Positions 8,958 to 17,675 of a stretch of DNA of 64,000 bases are shown one piece after another; position 1 is the first letter of the stretch, and every line of letters starts with the position of its first letter. The position numbers and the translations under genes are program-made. The DNA is from Pseudomonas sp. RIT-PI-q (lineage in GTDB: Bacteria > Pseudomonadota > Gammaproteobacteria > Pseudomonadales > Pseudomonadaceae), in NCBI RefSeq assembly GCF_001297125.1, contig NZ_LHPC01000029.1, positions 62,001 through 126,000 on the forward strand, read 5' to 3'. The notes under the pieces are model-generated. The model did not search any database, was not told the DNA's origin, and saw only the letters and a list, made by a program, of their open reading frames with translations.

Positions 8958-9161
8958 TTAATGCAGGCTGTCGGGTGCTTCGGCGTTCAATTGCGCCAGC
9001 CAGGCAGCCCTGCACTCTTGCGCTTCCTCGCGACTGGAAAATGCCGTCCCCCGCCGTTCGCCGTTGAGCAGTACCACCCAGCAGACACTTTGCCCCATCG
9101 CACGCAAGCTGGCGGGCACACCGCTGCCGATCATGACGGCGACATCTACTCTGCTTTGCAT
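8958..9161 (-). CDS. Small conserved hypothetical protein
   Basis: A 67-residue protein convergent with the DUF2789 gene, with only seven bases between the two stops. It has strands and helices (CWVVLLNGERRGTAFSSREEAQECRAAWLAQLN) typical of small cytoplasmic proteins annotated as hypothetical in Pseudomonas. No known motif was seen. Confidence 0.55.
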   Translation of the reverse strand: MQSRVDVAVMIGSGVPASLRAMGQSVCWVVLLNGERRGTAFSSREEAQECRAAWLAQLNAEAPDSLH

Positions 9162-9416
9162 GTTGACCTCTCGAATTTCATTAGCTGCCTAACTATGTAG
9201 GCATGATAATGAGTTCGTTGGGGAGGAAACAGTAACTGGGCTGCACAGATTAATTGCCAGAATGGCAACAATGCGGATTGGGTTGGGTTGAGGCCCGCCG
9301 CCATGGAAAGGGGCGGCAGATATGGCGCCAACGCAACGGCAAGATCAAAAGATCGCAGCCTTCGGCAGCTCCTACATTGGCCGTGCGTGCCCATCTATTT
9401 GTGTTGCACCGATACC

Positions 9417-9517
9417 CTGTAGGAGCGAGCTTGCTCGCGAAGGTTTTGAAGGCGCGGTGTTTATCCTGTTGGCACGCGTCATCGTTGACGTTCTTCGCGA
9501 GCAAGCTCGCTCCTACG
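9417..9517. repeat. REP doublet
   Basis: Inverted pair of the GTAGGAGCGAGCTTGCTCGCGA type with about 50 bases between the arms. A single, separate half-element of the ATCGCAGCCTTCGGCAGCTCCTACA type lies at 9351-9377. The right arm overlaps the chemoreceptor gene and contributes its TAG stop. Confidence 0.88.
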
Positions 9518-11117
9518 GGTTTTTTTCCGGCTTATACCCCAACCGCAAACCACCCCAATGCCGCCCCTTGAGCATGATCGGCACCGAGAGGTCATGCATC
9601 AACTCACCCGTGTCACGGGTATAAGTCTGCAGCAACACAGCCTGCTGATGGCTGCCACAACGAATCCCGGTGCGGTCAGCAAATTTACGCTTCGTGCGAT
9701 TTTGCAGGCTATCAACCTGCGCATCCCCCGTAAGCGGCTGACTAAACACCGTATTGTGAGTCGGCACATAACCCTGCTGCGTACAGGCAATGGCAAACAC
9801 CAGACCTTCATGGCGCGGCAACAACGGTTCCTGAATCGCCGGCAACACCTGATCGGTATAGCGATCAAAGCGCGTCTGATACTTGACCGGGCTGGTATTG
9901 GGGATCGTCTGATAATTGCGATCAAACAGATCATCGAGGCTGACACGCCCTGCGTCGATATCCGCTTCAAAGCGCGCCGCAATCTGACCCGCCCCCTCAC
10001 GGGCCAGGTCATAAATCCGTTGGTGATAATCATCCAGTCCAACTTCCGCCAGGCGTTCACTGATAGTTTCAGCCTGACCTTCCATTTGCACGGCCGCCTG
10101 GGCCAGACGCTGAGTCTGTTGGTCGCTGATCGCCAGATCGCTGCGCATCTGTTCGATGGCATGAAACAGACTGTCGAGCTGTTCGCGGTTGGTGTCAGCA
10201 CCCCGGGCAATTTCCCCGACCTGGCGTTCGACACCCGCGGCCAGCCGGGCGATGTTCTCCAGGTGCTGACCGGTGTGTTCAACCTGCTCGACACCGGTGT
10301 CGAGGTCGCTGGAGAGTTGGCGGATCTGCTCCACCACTTGCGCAGTGCGTTGCTGGATATCAGCGACCATCTCCCCGACTTCGCCGGTCGCCGTCGCCGT
10401 GCGTGCGGCGAGCCCGCGTACCTCGTCGGCCACCACCGCAAATCCGCGCCCGTGCTCCCCGGCCCGCGCCGCTTCGATCGCTGCGTTCAAGGCCAGAAGA
10501 TTGGTCTGGCTGGCAATCGACTGAATCACCAGGGTGACGCGCTGGATATCATCGCTGCGCAGGCTCAGGGCTTCGATCAGCTCACGACTGTTGCTGGCGC
10601 GCTGACTGAGTTGATGCATACGGGAGATGGACTCAATCAACTCCGTACGCCCCGCCGCACTGCTCTGATGAGCTTCGCTGGCCGCACTGAGCGCCTCCCG
10701 ACTGAGTGTCGAGGTGGCTTGTTCGGTGGCAATCATCACTTCGGCATTGCTGACAATCTGCGCCGCTGCACTGAGTTGCGATTGCAGCTTGTCGGCCAGT
10801 TGCTTGACCGAAAATGCCACGCCGGCAGCCGACAGCGCGTTATGACTGGTGGTGTAGGAAAGATCGCGAGTCAGCTCGGCAATCGCGCTGGAGCTGTCGG
10901 TGGGGGTTGCCTCAGGAATCGCGCGCGAGCGCAGGCGAGGCAGCCAGATAATCAGCACCGCCAATGGCAGGCCAAGGTAAAGCGACCAGCCGCCAAGCGT
11001 CATGCCGCACAACAAAAGCATCAGGGCGATGCTTTGCAGCGTCGGCGTCAGCCAGAGGTTTTTCGGCAAAAGCACTGGTGCAGGCACAGGCCCAACCAGA
11101 GATCCGTCTCTCGACAT
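9513..11117 (-). CDS. Methyl-accepting chemotaxis protein with C-terminal extension
   Basis: A chemoreceptor of 534 residues. Two adjacent hydrophobic helices near the N-terminus ([17 protein letters not shown] and then [14 protein letters not shown]) form a short hairpin with no room for a periplasmic sensor domain. The signalling domain follows, with the conserved tip [20 protein letters not shown] and [12 protein letters not shown]. After it comes about 150 residues (from [14 protein letters not shown] to the end) that could be a cytoplasmic ligand-sensing module. The ATG at 11117 is chosen for GGGGTGA upstream; a GTG three codons earlier is possible. It would relay signals to CheA; the ligand is unknown. 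Confidence 0.85.
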   Translation of the reverse strand: MSRDGSLVGPVPAPVLLPKNLWLTPTLQSIALMLLLCGMTLGGWSLYLGLPLAVLIIWLPRLRSRAIPEATPTDSSSAIAELTRDLSYTTSHNALSAAGVAFSVKQLADKLQSQLSAAAQIVSNAEVMIATEQATSTLSREALSAASEAHQSSAAGRTELIESISRMHQLSQRASNSRELIEALSLRSDDIQRVTLVIQSIASQTNLLALNAAIEAARAGEHGRGFAVVADEVRGLAARTATATGEVGEMVADIQQRTAQVVEQIRQLSSDLDTGVEQVEHTGQHLENIARLAAGVERQVGEIARGADTNREQLDSLFHAIEQMRSDLAISDQQTQRLAQAAVQMEGQAETISERLAEVGLDDYHQRIYDLAREGAGQIAARFEADIDAGRVSLDDLFDRNYQTIPNTSPVKYQTRFDRYTDQVLPAIQEPLLPRHEGLVFAIACTQQGYVPTHNTVFSQPLTGDAQVDSLQNRTKRKFADRTGIRCGSHQQAVLLQTYTRDTGELMHDLSVPIMLKGRHWGGLRLGYKPEKNP

Positions 11118-11252
11118 CTTCGTCACCCCATGCGTCTTCTAATTGTTGTGTCGGCATTAAACGCCACTAGTGGGCCATTATCTATGGTCCATTAGTAGTG
11201 GGCGTTGCAGCAGATCAATAGAAGTGCGCAAGGTTTGCGGGCGACAAAAAGC

Positions 11253-11318
11253 TTCGCGGGCAAGCCCGCTCCCACACGTTCAACACGAACCATGTGGGAG
11301 CGGGCTTGCCCGCGATGG
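11253..11318. repeat. REP doublet, short spacing
   Basis: Two inverted GTGGGAGCGGGCTTGCCCGCGA arms about 20 bases apart, just downstream of the dksA-like gene, where they could form a hairpin and end its transcript. Confidence 0.88.
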
Positions 11319-11331
11319 GGACGCTACGAAA

Positions 11332-11736
11332 TCAGGCCTGACGCTGGTGCTTGTCGATCTGTTCGTGACGCTCTTGAGCTTCGATGCAGTATTTGGTGGT
11401 CGGGCTGATCAGCAAGCGCTTCAGGCCAATGGCCTCGCCGCTGTCGTCGCACCAGCCGAAGCTGTCTTCTTTGATGCGTTCCAGAGCCTGTTCCAACTGA
11501 GGCAGCATGCGCTGGTCGCGATCGATCGCGTTCACCAGCCAGGTGCGCTCTTCTTCAACAGAAGCCGCGTCGGCCGGGTCAGCCGGGGTGTCCAGGCTTT
11601 CGATGGCGATACGGTTCTGCTCGATGCGCTCATGGGTTTCGACTTTCATGTTCTGCAACAGCTCAGAGAAAAAAGCATGTTGCTCGGCATTCATGTAGTC
11701 ATCCGCCGGCATGGCCAGCAACTTGTCCTTTGTCAT
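11332..11736 (-). CDS. dksA2: DksA-family RNA polymerase regulator lacking the full zinc site (DksA2-like)
   Basis: A 134-residue DksA/TraR family protein from the ATG at 11736. DksA works with ppGpp by inserting its coiled coil into the secondary channel of RNA polymerase. The coiled-coil tip motif DPADAA (residues 53-58) keeps both Asp and the Ala needed for activity. The C-terminal globule has only two of the four usual zinc cysteines: C96-D-D-S99 and C117-I-E-A120. This matches the zinc-independent DksA2 described in P. aeruginosa, which substitutes for DksA when zinc is scarce. No obvious Zur site is visible upstream and no zinc-uptake genes are adjacent, so the regulation is uncertain. 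The gene symbol is by similarity. Confidence 0.8.
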   Translation of the reverse strand: MTKDKLLAMPADDYMNAEQHAFFSELLQNMKVETHERIEQNRIAIESLDTPADPADAASVEEERTWLVNAIDRDQRMLPQLEQALERIKEDSFGWCDDSGEAIGLKRLLISPTTKYCIEAQERHEQIDKHQRQA

Positions 11737-12091
11737 TGATATCTCTATAAAAAAACGTGCATTAAGGCGAATTAGGGAGCGTTCCGGCGGACCTGGTCTG
11801 GCCATCGGAAAGGCGCCGTTTATTCCAAGCGCCACCCGGCACTCAATTTACGAGGGGCGGCAGTCTAAGGCCGACTTGAGGCCTCAGCAACTGAAAAGAC
11901 AGCGAATTTGTCCGACAAAGCCTCGAAAGTGCTCTACGGGAGGCTATGAGGTGGTTATCGGAGTGCGTTTATAGCAAGAAATTCAATCGAGCGGCTGTAT
12001 ATAGAAGACAAACGGCTGCGCCACGCTTGCAGCGCGCGGAGCCTAAGCTAAGGTTGTCCGTCCTGAAATCGTCATCTGAAGGAGCAGTTCA
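11737..12091. other. Divergent intergenic region (dksA2-like / GST-like)
   Basis: About 355 bases with no gene call. An in-frame extension of the dksA2-like frame up to 11835 is open but lacks a ribosome binding site. The GST-like gene has AAGGAGCAG upstream of its ATG. No clear operator was found. Confidence 0.45.
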
Positions 12092-12703
12092 ATGAAGTTG
12101 ATCGGCATGCTGGATTCGCCTTATGTGCGGCGCGTCGCCATTTCCGCCAAACGCCTTGGCATCCCGTTGGAGCACGAATCGGTTTCAGTGTTTCGGCATT
12201 TCGACCTGTTCCAGCTGATCAACCCGGTGGTCAAGGCCCCTACCCTGGTGCTGGATGACGGTGAAGTGTTGATCGACTCGACGCTGATCATCGATTACCT
12301 GGAAGCCTTGGCGGGTCCCGGCAAGAGCCTGATGCCCGGCAACCTTGATCAACGACTGCGCGCGTTGCGCCTGATTGGCCTGGCGTTGGCGGCGTGCGAG
12401 AAGTCCGTGCAGATTTACTACGAACGCACCCTGCGCCCGGCGCACATTCAATTCGAACCGTGGGTGGAGCGGGTCGAAGGGCAATTGGCGGCGGCGTATT
12501 CGGCGCTGGAGCGGGAACTGGAAAAGCAGCCGCTGAAGACTGACGGTTCGATTGATCAGGACGGGATTACCCTGGCGGTAGCGTGGAGTTTTACCAACCT
12601 GGTGGTGCCGGATCAGGTGGAGGCTGCGCAGTTTCCGTTGATCAGCGCGTTCACCGAGTATGCCGAGGGGCTTGAGGCGTTTGTCAGTACACCGATTGAG
12701 TGA
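12092..12703 (+). CDS. Glutathione S-transferase family protein
   Basis: A 203-residue cytoplasmic protein with an N-terminal thioredoxin-like domain (residues 1-75: MKLIGMLDSPYVRRVAISAK, then KAPTLVLDDGEVLIDSTLI) carrying the cis-Pro after KA and the E/D-S glutathione-contact motif, and an all-helical C-terminal domain. Ser9 or Tyr11 in the SPY segment is the likely activating residue. Length is normal for bacterial GSTs. It is preceded by AAGGAG. The substrate is unknown; detoxification is inferred from the family. Confidence 0.85.
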   Translation: MKLIGMLDSPYVRRVAISAKRLGIPLEHESVSVFRHFDLFQLINPVVKAPTLVLDDGEVLIDSTLIIDYLEALAGPGKSLMPGNLDQRLRALRLIGLALAACEKSVQIYYERTLRPAHIQFEPWVERVEGQLAAAYSALERELEKQPLKTDGSIDQDGITLAVAWSFTNLVVPDQVEAAQFPLISAFTEYAEGLEAFVSTPIE

Positions 12704-12715
12704 TGGCTTGTGAAG

Positions 12716-12798
12716 ATCAAAAGATCGCAGCCTTCGGCAGCTCCTACATTTAAAACGCGATCCCCTGTAGGAGCTGCCGAAGGCTGCGATCTTTTGAC
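12716..12798. repeat. Inverted repeat, AAAAGATCGCAGCC type
   Basis: A near-perfect long palindrome: AAAAGATCGCAGCCTTCGG CAGCTCCTACA on the left and its complement on the right, with about 18 bases in the loop. Related elements are at 14084-14163 and 19788-19877. It could form a strong hairpin 3' of the GST-like gene. Confidence 0.88.
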
Positions 12799-12822
12799 TA
12801 TGATCTCCCCAAAACGCAAAAC

Positions 12823-12849
12823 GCCGCTTCCACCAGAGGCAGAAGCGGC
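12823..12849 (-). terminator. Rho-independent-like terminator
   Basis: An 8-bp stem (GCCGCTTC / GAAGCGGC) with an 11-base loop, followed on the minus strand by GTTTTGCGTTTT. It lies 22 bases after the stop of the 24-residue peptide gene and probably ends that operon. Confidence 0.65.
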
Positions 12850-12871
12850 AGAGGCACAAGCCCCAGCGTAA

Positions 12872-12946
12872 TCAGTGCATGAACAGGGCGATCAGGATGA
12901 TGATCGGGATCGGTACGCCGAGAAAGAACAACAGTAATGAGCGCAT
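12872..12946 (-). CDS. 24-residue hydrophobic membrane peptide
   Basis: A very short gene, ATG at 12946 to TGA at 12872, preceded by AGGAGA at a good distance. The peptide starts MRSLLLFFLG, has a PIPIIIL centre and ends IALFMH; it is a single transmembrane helix with one Arg at the N-terminus. It begins 15 bases after the stop of the 309-residue membrane protein gene and is followed by a terminator-like hairpin, so the two form a two-gene operon. It may be a small subunit or regulator of that membrane protein, which is inference. Confidence 0.7.
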   Translation of the reverse strand: MRSLLLFFLGVPIPIIILIALFMH

Positions 12947-12961
12947 GAGGGTTCTCCTGGG

Positions 12962-13891
12962 TTAACGAACAGGGGTGGTGACGTAGGTTTCGGATTCCAG
13001 ATACACCACCGCATCCCGACGACGACCGCCGTAGGTTGCAGCGAGGCTGGCGAAAAACGCACCGATCAGCAGCGCAATGAACATCCACAACGAGGTCCAT
13101 GCAGCAACCTTGGCGGCCGTGTCAGCGGCCTGTTGTGCAGCCACTTTGGCGTCGGCCACGGCTTTTTGGGTGCGGGCATAGACTTCATCGACACGACGTT
13201 CTGCGTCCGCTTGGGTGAGGTTGGTTCGTTGGGCGACCATTTGTGCCAGGTAGGTACGATCTTCGGCAGCCAATTGACCGCCATTGCTCAAACTGCGCAC
13301 AAAGATACGAGTCACGGTGCCACGGGCGGCGTCATCGCTGACGGCGGCCGGACGGTCATCGCGAAACAGGCTGTCGACGAAATAACCGTACTGATCACTG
13401 TTGGTGTTAGCGGCGGCAGTACCAGCAGCCTGCGTCGCCACACTCGCGGCCCCACCGACTACATTCGCCCCGGCCTGAACACCACCGCTGACGATGCTGC
13501 TGACCGAGCCGACCACCAGGGTCGCGGTCACCAGCGTCGCCACGCACCAGGCCAGAAAGCCATGGGCCGTGTCACGGAAATAAACTTCATCGCCGTGCAT
13601 GTTCGCCCACTTCACCCGCAGGCGGCCGGCTATATAGCCACCGAGTCCGGACGCGACGATTTGAGTCGCCGCCAGCCAGACAATCGTCGAAATGCCCAGG
13701 CCCTTGGCGCTCACGCCTTCATTGGCCCACGGCGACACCGCCGAAAAACCCAGGCCGAATCCGAGCAGCACCAGGATCAGCGACAACGCCGCCGCAGCAG
13801 CAGCCCCGGCGAAAATCGCGCCCCAGGACACGCCAGAGGACGTGCTTGATTCTTCCGCGAGAGGATAGAAACCATCAGAGGATCTATTCAT
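12962..13891 (-). CDS. Conserved membrane protein of unknown function
   Basis: A 309-residue inner-membrane protein. After a polar N-terminus it has helices at about 22-50 (SWGAIFAGAAAAAALSLILVLLGFGLGF), 67-85 and 112-135 and one near the C-terminus (about 270-292). Between helices 3 and 4 is a large soluble part with a long Ala-rich helix (residues 215-265, AVADAKVAAQQAADTAAKVA) that could form a coiled coil. Similar Pseudomonas proteins carry uninformative labels. It is the first gene of an operon with the 24-residue peptide. Confidence 0.72.
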   Translation of the reverse strand: MNRSSDGFYPLAEESSTSSGVSWGAIFAGAAAAAALSLILVLLGFGLGFSAVSPWANEGVSAKGLGISTIVWLAATQIVASGLGGYIAGRLRVKWANMHGDEVYFRDTAHGFLAWCVATLVTATLVVGSVSSIVSGGVQAGANVVGGAASVATQAAGTAAANTNSDQYGYFVDSLFRDDRPAAVSDDAARGTVTRIFVRSLSNGGQLAAEDRTYLAQMVAQRTNLTQADAERRVDEVYARTQKAVADAKVAAQQAADTAAKVAAWTSLWMFIALLIGAFFASLAATYGGRRRDAVVYLESETYVTTPVR

Positions 13892-14249
13892 TGTTGTATC
13901 GCTCCAGGCATGAAAGATGGTGTTACAACTCTTCGTATTGAGGAATTGCAGTCACCGTGCCAGATGCCAACTTTGAATAAATCGAATTATTTCAATAGGT
14001 TATAAAGTTTGAACTTCCGAAATCCATGCAAATTGCAAGGTGCGGGCAATATCAACGGGTTTTATGCATTAACGGTAAAAGCTCAAAAGATCGCGGCCTG
14101 CGGCAGCTCCTACAGGGGATTGCGTTCTCAATATAGGCACTGCCGCAGGCTGCGATCTTTTGCTGTTTGTGAAGTTTTATTTAGAAAGCCTGCCATCATT
14201 TATTGGCAAAATGCCGCTCACGTTGAGCACTCTTAATCAGGCCCGCCCT
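13892..14249. other. Intergenic region with one inverted repeat
   Basis: About 358 bases between divergent genes. The left part is AT-rich (13940-14010) and probably holds promoters; the middle contains the inverted repeat at 14084-14163. An in-frame extension of the response regulator back to 14160 runs out of this repeat and is not accepted. Confidence 0.5.
14084..14163. repeat. Inverted repeat, AAAAGATCGCGGCC type
   Basis: Same family as the element at 12716-12798: CAAAAGATCGCGGCCTGCGG... on the left, and a right arm ending TGCGATCTTTTG. The right arm has lost part of the GTAGGAGC core, so the inner stem is imperfect. Confidence 0.82.
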
Positions 14250-14933
14250 ATGACCCGCATCTTGACCATCGAAGACGACGCCGTAACCGCCCGGGAAATT
14301 GTCGCCGAACTGAGCAGCCATGGCCTCGACGTGGATTGGGTCGACAATGGCCGCGAAGGCCTGGAGCGCGCGGTCAGCGGCAACTATGACTTGATCACCC
14401 TCGATCGCATGCTGCCCGAGCTCGATGGCCTGGCGATTGTCACCACGTTGCGGACCATGGGCGTGGCCACGCCGATCCTGATGATCAGCGCCCTCTCCGA
14501 CGTCGACGAACGTGTGCGCGGTTTGCGTGCCGGCGGTGACGATTACCTGACCAAACCGTTCGCCACCGATGAAATGGCCGCCCGGGTCGAAGTCCTGTTG
14601 CGCCGGCAAAACACCGTGACCGCCCAGGCCACCACACTGCGGGTGGCGGACCTGGAACTGAACCTGATCAGCCACGAAGCCAGCCGCGACGGTCAACTGC
14701 TGACGCTGTTGCCCACCGAGTACAAGTTGCTGGAATTCCTGATGCGCAACACCGGGCAGATTCTGTCGCGGATGATGATTTTCGAAGAGGTCTGGGGTTA
14801 CCACTTCGACCCCGGCACCAACCTGATTGACGTGCACATCGGCCGCCTGCGCAAGAAGATCGACCCGCCCGGCAATCTCCCATTGATCCGGACCGTGCGA
14901 GGCTCGGGTTATGTCATTGCCGAACCCGTCTAA
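14250..14933 (+). CDS. OmpR-family response regulator
   Basis: A 227-residue two-component response regulator. The receiver domain (1-115) shows the acidic pair after MTRILTIEDDAV, the phospho-acceptor Asp in LITLDRMLPELDG and the Lys of LTKPFA. The C-terminal winged-helix DNA-binding domain (about 130-225) contains LLPTEYKLLEFLMRN and the HIGRLRKKID recognition region. The ATG at 14250 is chosen because the receiver begins there. The sensor kinase gene overlaps its 3' end by 23 bases. The target genes are unknown. Confidence 0.92.
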   Translation: MTRILTIEDDAVTAREIVAELSSHGLDVDWVDNGREGLERAVSGNYDLITLDRMLPELDGLAIVTTLRTMGVATPILMISALSDVDERVRGLRAGGDDYLTKPFATDEMAARVEVLLRRQNTVTAQATTLRVADLELNLISHEASRDGQLLTLLPTEYKLLEFLMRNTGQILSRMMIFEEVWGYHFDPGTNLIDVHIGRLRKKIDPPGNLPLIRTVRGSGYVIAEPV

Positions 14934-16305
14934 AGGCTGGCGTTCCTCCAGCAGTCGCCTACTGGCGCTCTACAGTTCGCTGTTCGTGCTCTGGAGCGGC
15001 ATTCTCATGGGGGTCATGTACTACGAGGTGTCCGATTACCTGGACAACCTGGCCAAGCATTCGCTGATGCAGCGCCAGCATTTGTTTTCGCGTTTTCAGG
15101 GCGAACAACTGATGGACGCCCTCGCTGTCAGCATGACCTTCGACATTCGTGGCATCGATGCCTATGGCTTGTTCGATGCTCAGCATCGCTATCTTAATGG
15201 CGCCCTGCGGCACATCCCCGAAGGCCTGCCGCTGGACGGCAAGATTCACATGCTCAGCGACTGCGCCGACTCCGACGACCCGACCCTGCCCGCCGACAGC
15301 TGCGACGCGGTGGCGACCCAGACCCGGGACGGGCGCTGGCTGGTGCTGGTGCGGGACAACGGTTCGTTGTTCGCCGTCACCCAGATCATCCTCCACGCGT
15401 TGTTCTGGGGCGGGACCCTGACGATCCTGCCGGGCATTGCCGGTTGGCACTTGTTGCGCCGCCGGCCCCTGCGGCGCATCCGCGGGATTCAGGCCAGCGC
15501 CGACGCCATCGTCGCCGGCGACCTGACTCGCCGCCTCCCCCTGTCCCACCGCCGCGACGAACTGGACATGCTCGCCGCCATCGTCAACGCCATGCTCGAA
15601 CGCATCGAGCGCTTGATGAACGAAGTCAAGGGCGTGTGCGACAACATTGCCCATGACCTGCGCACACCGCTGACTCGTCTGCGGGCGCAGTTGTACCGCA
15701 TGCAGCAACAGGCGGGCGAAGGGTCGCAGGAAGCGGCGCAACTCGATTCAGTGTTGGCTGAGGCCGACACCTTGATGGCGCGCTTTCGTGGATTGCTGAG
15801 GATTTCCGAGCTTGAAGATCGCCAGCGGCGCTCCGGATTCGTGCAACTGGACCCGCTACCGTTGCTGCAAGAACTGCACGATTTTTACCTGCCGCTGGCG
15901 GAAGAAGACGGGCTGATTTTTCAACTGCAATTGCCTGAATCGTTGCCTGTGCTGAACGGTGATCGGGCGTTGCTGTTCGAAGCGGTGGCGAACCTGCTGA
16001 GCAACTCGATCAAATTCACACCACCGGGAGGCGAGGTGATTTTGCGTGGGGTCAATGAAGGGGGGCATACGCGCATCGAAGTGCTCGACTCAGGTCCCGG
16101 GATTCCACTGGCCGAGCGAGAGGCAGTGCTCCAGCGTTTCTATCGTGCCAATGGGGGCAACCAGAAAAGCGGATTCGGGCTTGGGTTGTCGATCGTCGCG
16201 GCGATTGTCAGCCTGCACGGGTTCACGCTTGAAGTCGGCAGCAGTGAACTCGGTGGCGCGCGGTTGGTACTCGATTGCCAGCAGAGCCTGATCCCCCAAA
16301 CCTGA
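14911..16305 (+). CDS. Sensor histidine kinase
   Basis: A 464-residue membrane kinase paired with the overlapping response regulator. Helix 1 is at residues 16-38, then a periplasmic domain of about 115 residues containing two Cys pairs (SDCADSDD and DSCDAV), which may form a disulfide; helix 2 is near 150-170. HAMP follows (LRRIRGIQASADAIVAGDLT), then the dimerisation helix with phospho-acceptor His in DNIAHDLRTPLTRL, and the ATPase domain with N box NLLSNSIKF, DSGPGIP and GFGLGLSIV. The signal sensed is unknown. Confidence 0.9.
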   Translation: MSLPNPSKGWRSSSSRLLALYSSLFVLWSGILMGVMYYEVSDYLDNLAKHSLMQRQHLFSRFQGEQLMDALAVSMTFDIRGIDAYGLFDAQHRYLNGALRHIPEGLPLDGKIHMLSDCADSDDPTLPADSCDAVATQTRDGRWLVLVRDNGSLFAVTQIILHALFWGGTLTILPGIAGWHLLRRRPLRRIRGIQASADAIVAGDLTRRLPLSHRRDELDMLAAIVNAMLERIERLMNEVKGVCDNIAHDLRTPLTRLRAQLYRMQQQAGEGSQEAAQLDSVLAEADTLMARFRGLLRISELEDRQRRSGFVQLDPLPLLQELHDFYLPLAEEDGLIFQLQLPESLPVLNGDRALLFEAVANLLSNSIKFTPPGGEVILRGVNEGGHTRIEVLDSGPGIPLAEREAVLQRFYRANGGNQKSGFGLGLSIVAAIVSLHGFTLEVGSSELGGARLVLDCQQSLIPQT

Positions 16306-16330
16306 CTTATACACTGAACTGACACAAAAC

Positions 16331-16423
16331 CTGTGGGAGCGAGGCTTGCCCGCGATGGCGGCCTGACAGACAAAACATCGTCGTCTGACAGTCCGCTATC
16401 GCGGGCAAGCCCGCTCCCACAGG
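16331..16423. repeat. REP doublet
   Basis: Inverted GTGGGAGCGAGGCTTGCCCGCGA / TCGCGGGCAAGCCCGCTCCCAC pair between the convergent kinase and SRPBCC genes. Confidence 0.88.
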
Positions 16424-16437
16424 GATTTGTGGTGTTG

Positions 16438-16848
16438 TCAGGCGGGGTAGTTCGCCCGCAGGGCTTCAAGGCCGCCCTGGTAGATGCCGGTAAACAGCGC
16501 CGTCACTTCTTCCTCACTCACACCGACCGGCGCAAACCGGCCAGACCAGGTCACCCGCGCGCCCTGCCCTTGCGCTTCAACACTGATCGTCGCCAGGTAA
16601 TCAGTGGCCGGAAACGGTGCCTGCAGGATCGAATAACTGTAGGTTTTCGCCGCGTTATCAAACGCCTCAAGGCGCTCCACAACGACCGCGCCATCCGCCG
16701 TTTGCAGGCTGCGCACGCGCCCGCCTTCGCTGAGTTCACTTTTGGGAATGAACGGCAGCCAGTCCGGCAGCGAGTCGAAGCCGCCGATCAATTGCCAGAC
16801 CTGATCGGCCGAAGCCGGGATGTCGATGGATGCTGATGCTGTTGCCAT
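16438..16848 (-). CDS. SRPBCC (START-like) family protein
   Basis: A 136-residue protein of the polyketide-cyclase/SRPBCC fold: ASASIDIPASADQVWQLIGG at the start (strand and the Trp-containing helix), LPDWLPFI, and a long C-terminal helix (SEEEVTALFTGIYQGGLEAL). These proteins bind hydrophobic ligands in a cavity. It is the third gene of an operon with an aldo/keto reductase and an SDR, 27 bases after the SDR stop. Its ligand is unknown but probably relates to the substrate of those two enzymes. Confidence 0.8.
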   Translation of the reverse strand: MATASASIDIPASADQVWQLIGGFDSLPDWLPFIPKSELSEGGRVRSLQTADGAVVVERLEAFDNAAKTYSYSILQAPFPATDYLATISVEAQGQGARVTWSGRFAPVGVSEEEVTALFTGIYQGGLEALRANYPA

Positions 16849-16875
16849 AGGAATTGCTCTCTTAATCAGTAAAGT

Positions 16876-17673
16876 TCAGATCGCCATGCTGTCGACGACA
16901 CCGCCGTCAACGCGCAAGGCCGCGCCGGTGGTGGCCGAGGATAACGGTGAAGCGATGTACGCCACCAGATTGGCGACTTCCTCGACATGGGCCACGCGCT
17001 GGATGATCGAGGTTGGCCGGGCCGTGCGCACGAAGGCGTCGGCTTCTTCCTGGAGGCCGCGACCGGATTGGGCCATGGCATCCTTGAGCATCAGCTCCAC
17101 GCCGTCGGTCAATGTCGGGCCCGGCAGAATCGCATTGACCGTCACCCCGGTGCCCGCTAGCCGTTTGGCCAGGCCATGGGACACCGCCAGGTTGGCGCTT
17201 TTGGTCACGCCATAGTTGAGCATGTCGGCCGGAATCGCGATCCCGGATTCCGAAGACAGGAAAATCACCCGCCCCCAGCCCTGCTTGACCATGTCCGGCA
17301 CGTAATGCCGGGACAGGCGCACACCGGAGATCACGTTGATCTCATAGAAACGCGTCCACTCGCTGTCGGGTGTGTCAAAGAAATCCACCGCGTTGAAGAT
17401 CCCAAGGTTGTTCACCAGGATGTCGGCCCGTGGCTCGGCGGCGAACAGTTTTTCCGCACCTTCGGCCGTACCGAGATCGGCAGTCAGCCCGCGCAGTTGA
17501 GCGCCCGGCACCTGCTGGCGAATGCTCGCCAGCGCCTGTTCGACCTTGGCCGTCTCGCGGCCGATTACCACCACCGTGGCGCCGGATTCGGCCAGCGCCT
17601 TGCTGATGCCCAGGCCAATGCCGGCGGTGCTGCCGCTGACGATGGCGAGTTTTCCAGTCAGATCGATTTTCAT
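16876..17673 (-). CDS. SDR family NAD(P)-dependent oxidoreductase
   Basis: A 265-residue classical short-chain dehydrogenase. The nucleotide-binding motif is GSTAGIGLG (residues 14-22); the structural NNLG motif (VNNLGIF) and the catalytic Ser (FLSSESG) and YGVTK are all present. The ATG at 17673 begins MKIDLTGK, two bases after the aldo/keto reductase stop, so the two are certainly co-transcribed. It resembles 3-oxoacyl-ACP reductase-like SDRs; the actual substrate is not known. Confidence 0.88.
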   Translation of the reverse strand: MKIDLTGKLAIVSGSTAGIGLGISKALAESGATVVVIGRETAKVEQALASIRQQVPGAQLRGLTADLGTAEGAEKLFAAEPRADILVNNLGIFNAVDFFDTPDSEWTRFYEINVISGVRLSRHYVPDMVKQGWGRVIFLSSESGIAIPADMLNYGVTKSANLAVSHGLAKRLAGTGVTVNAILPGPTLTDGVELMLKDAMAQSGRGLQEEADAFVRTARPTSIIQRVAHVEEVANLVAYIASPLSSATTGAALRVDGGVVDSMAI

Positions 17674-17675
17674 CT

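Noticed and set aside
9558-11195. 545-codon plus-strand open frame opposite the chemoreceptor
   Set aside because: Antisense shadow; the minus strand encodes an unmistakable methyl-accepting chemotaxis protein.
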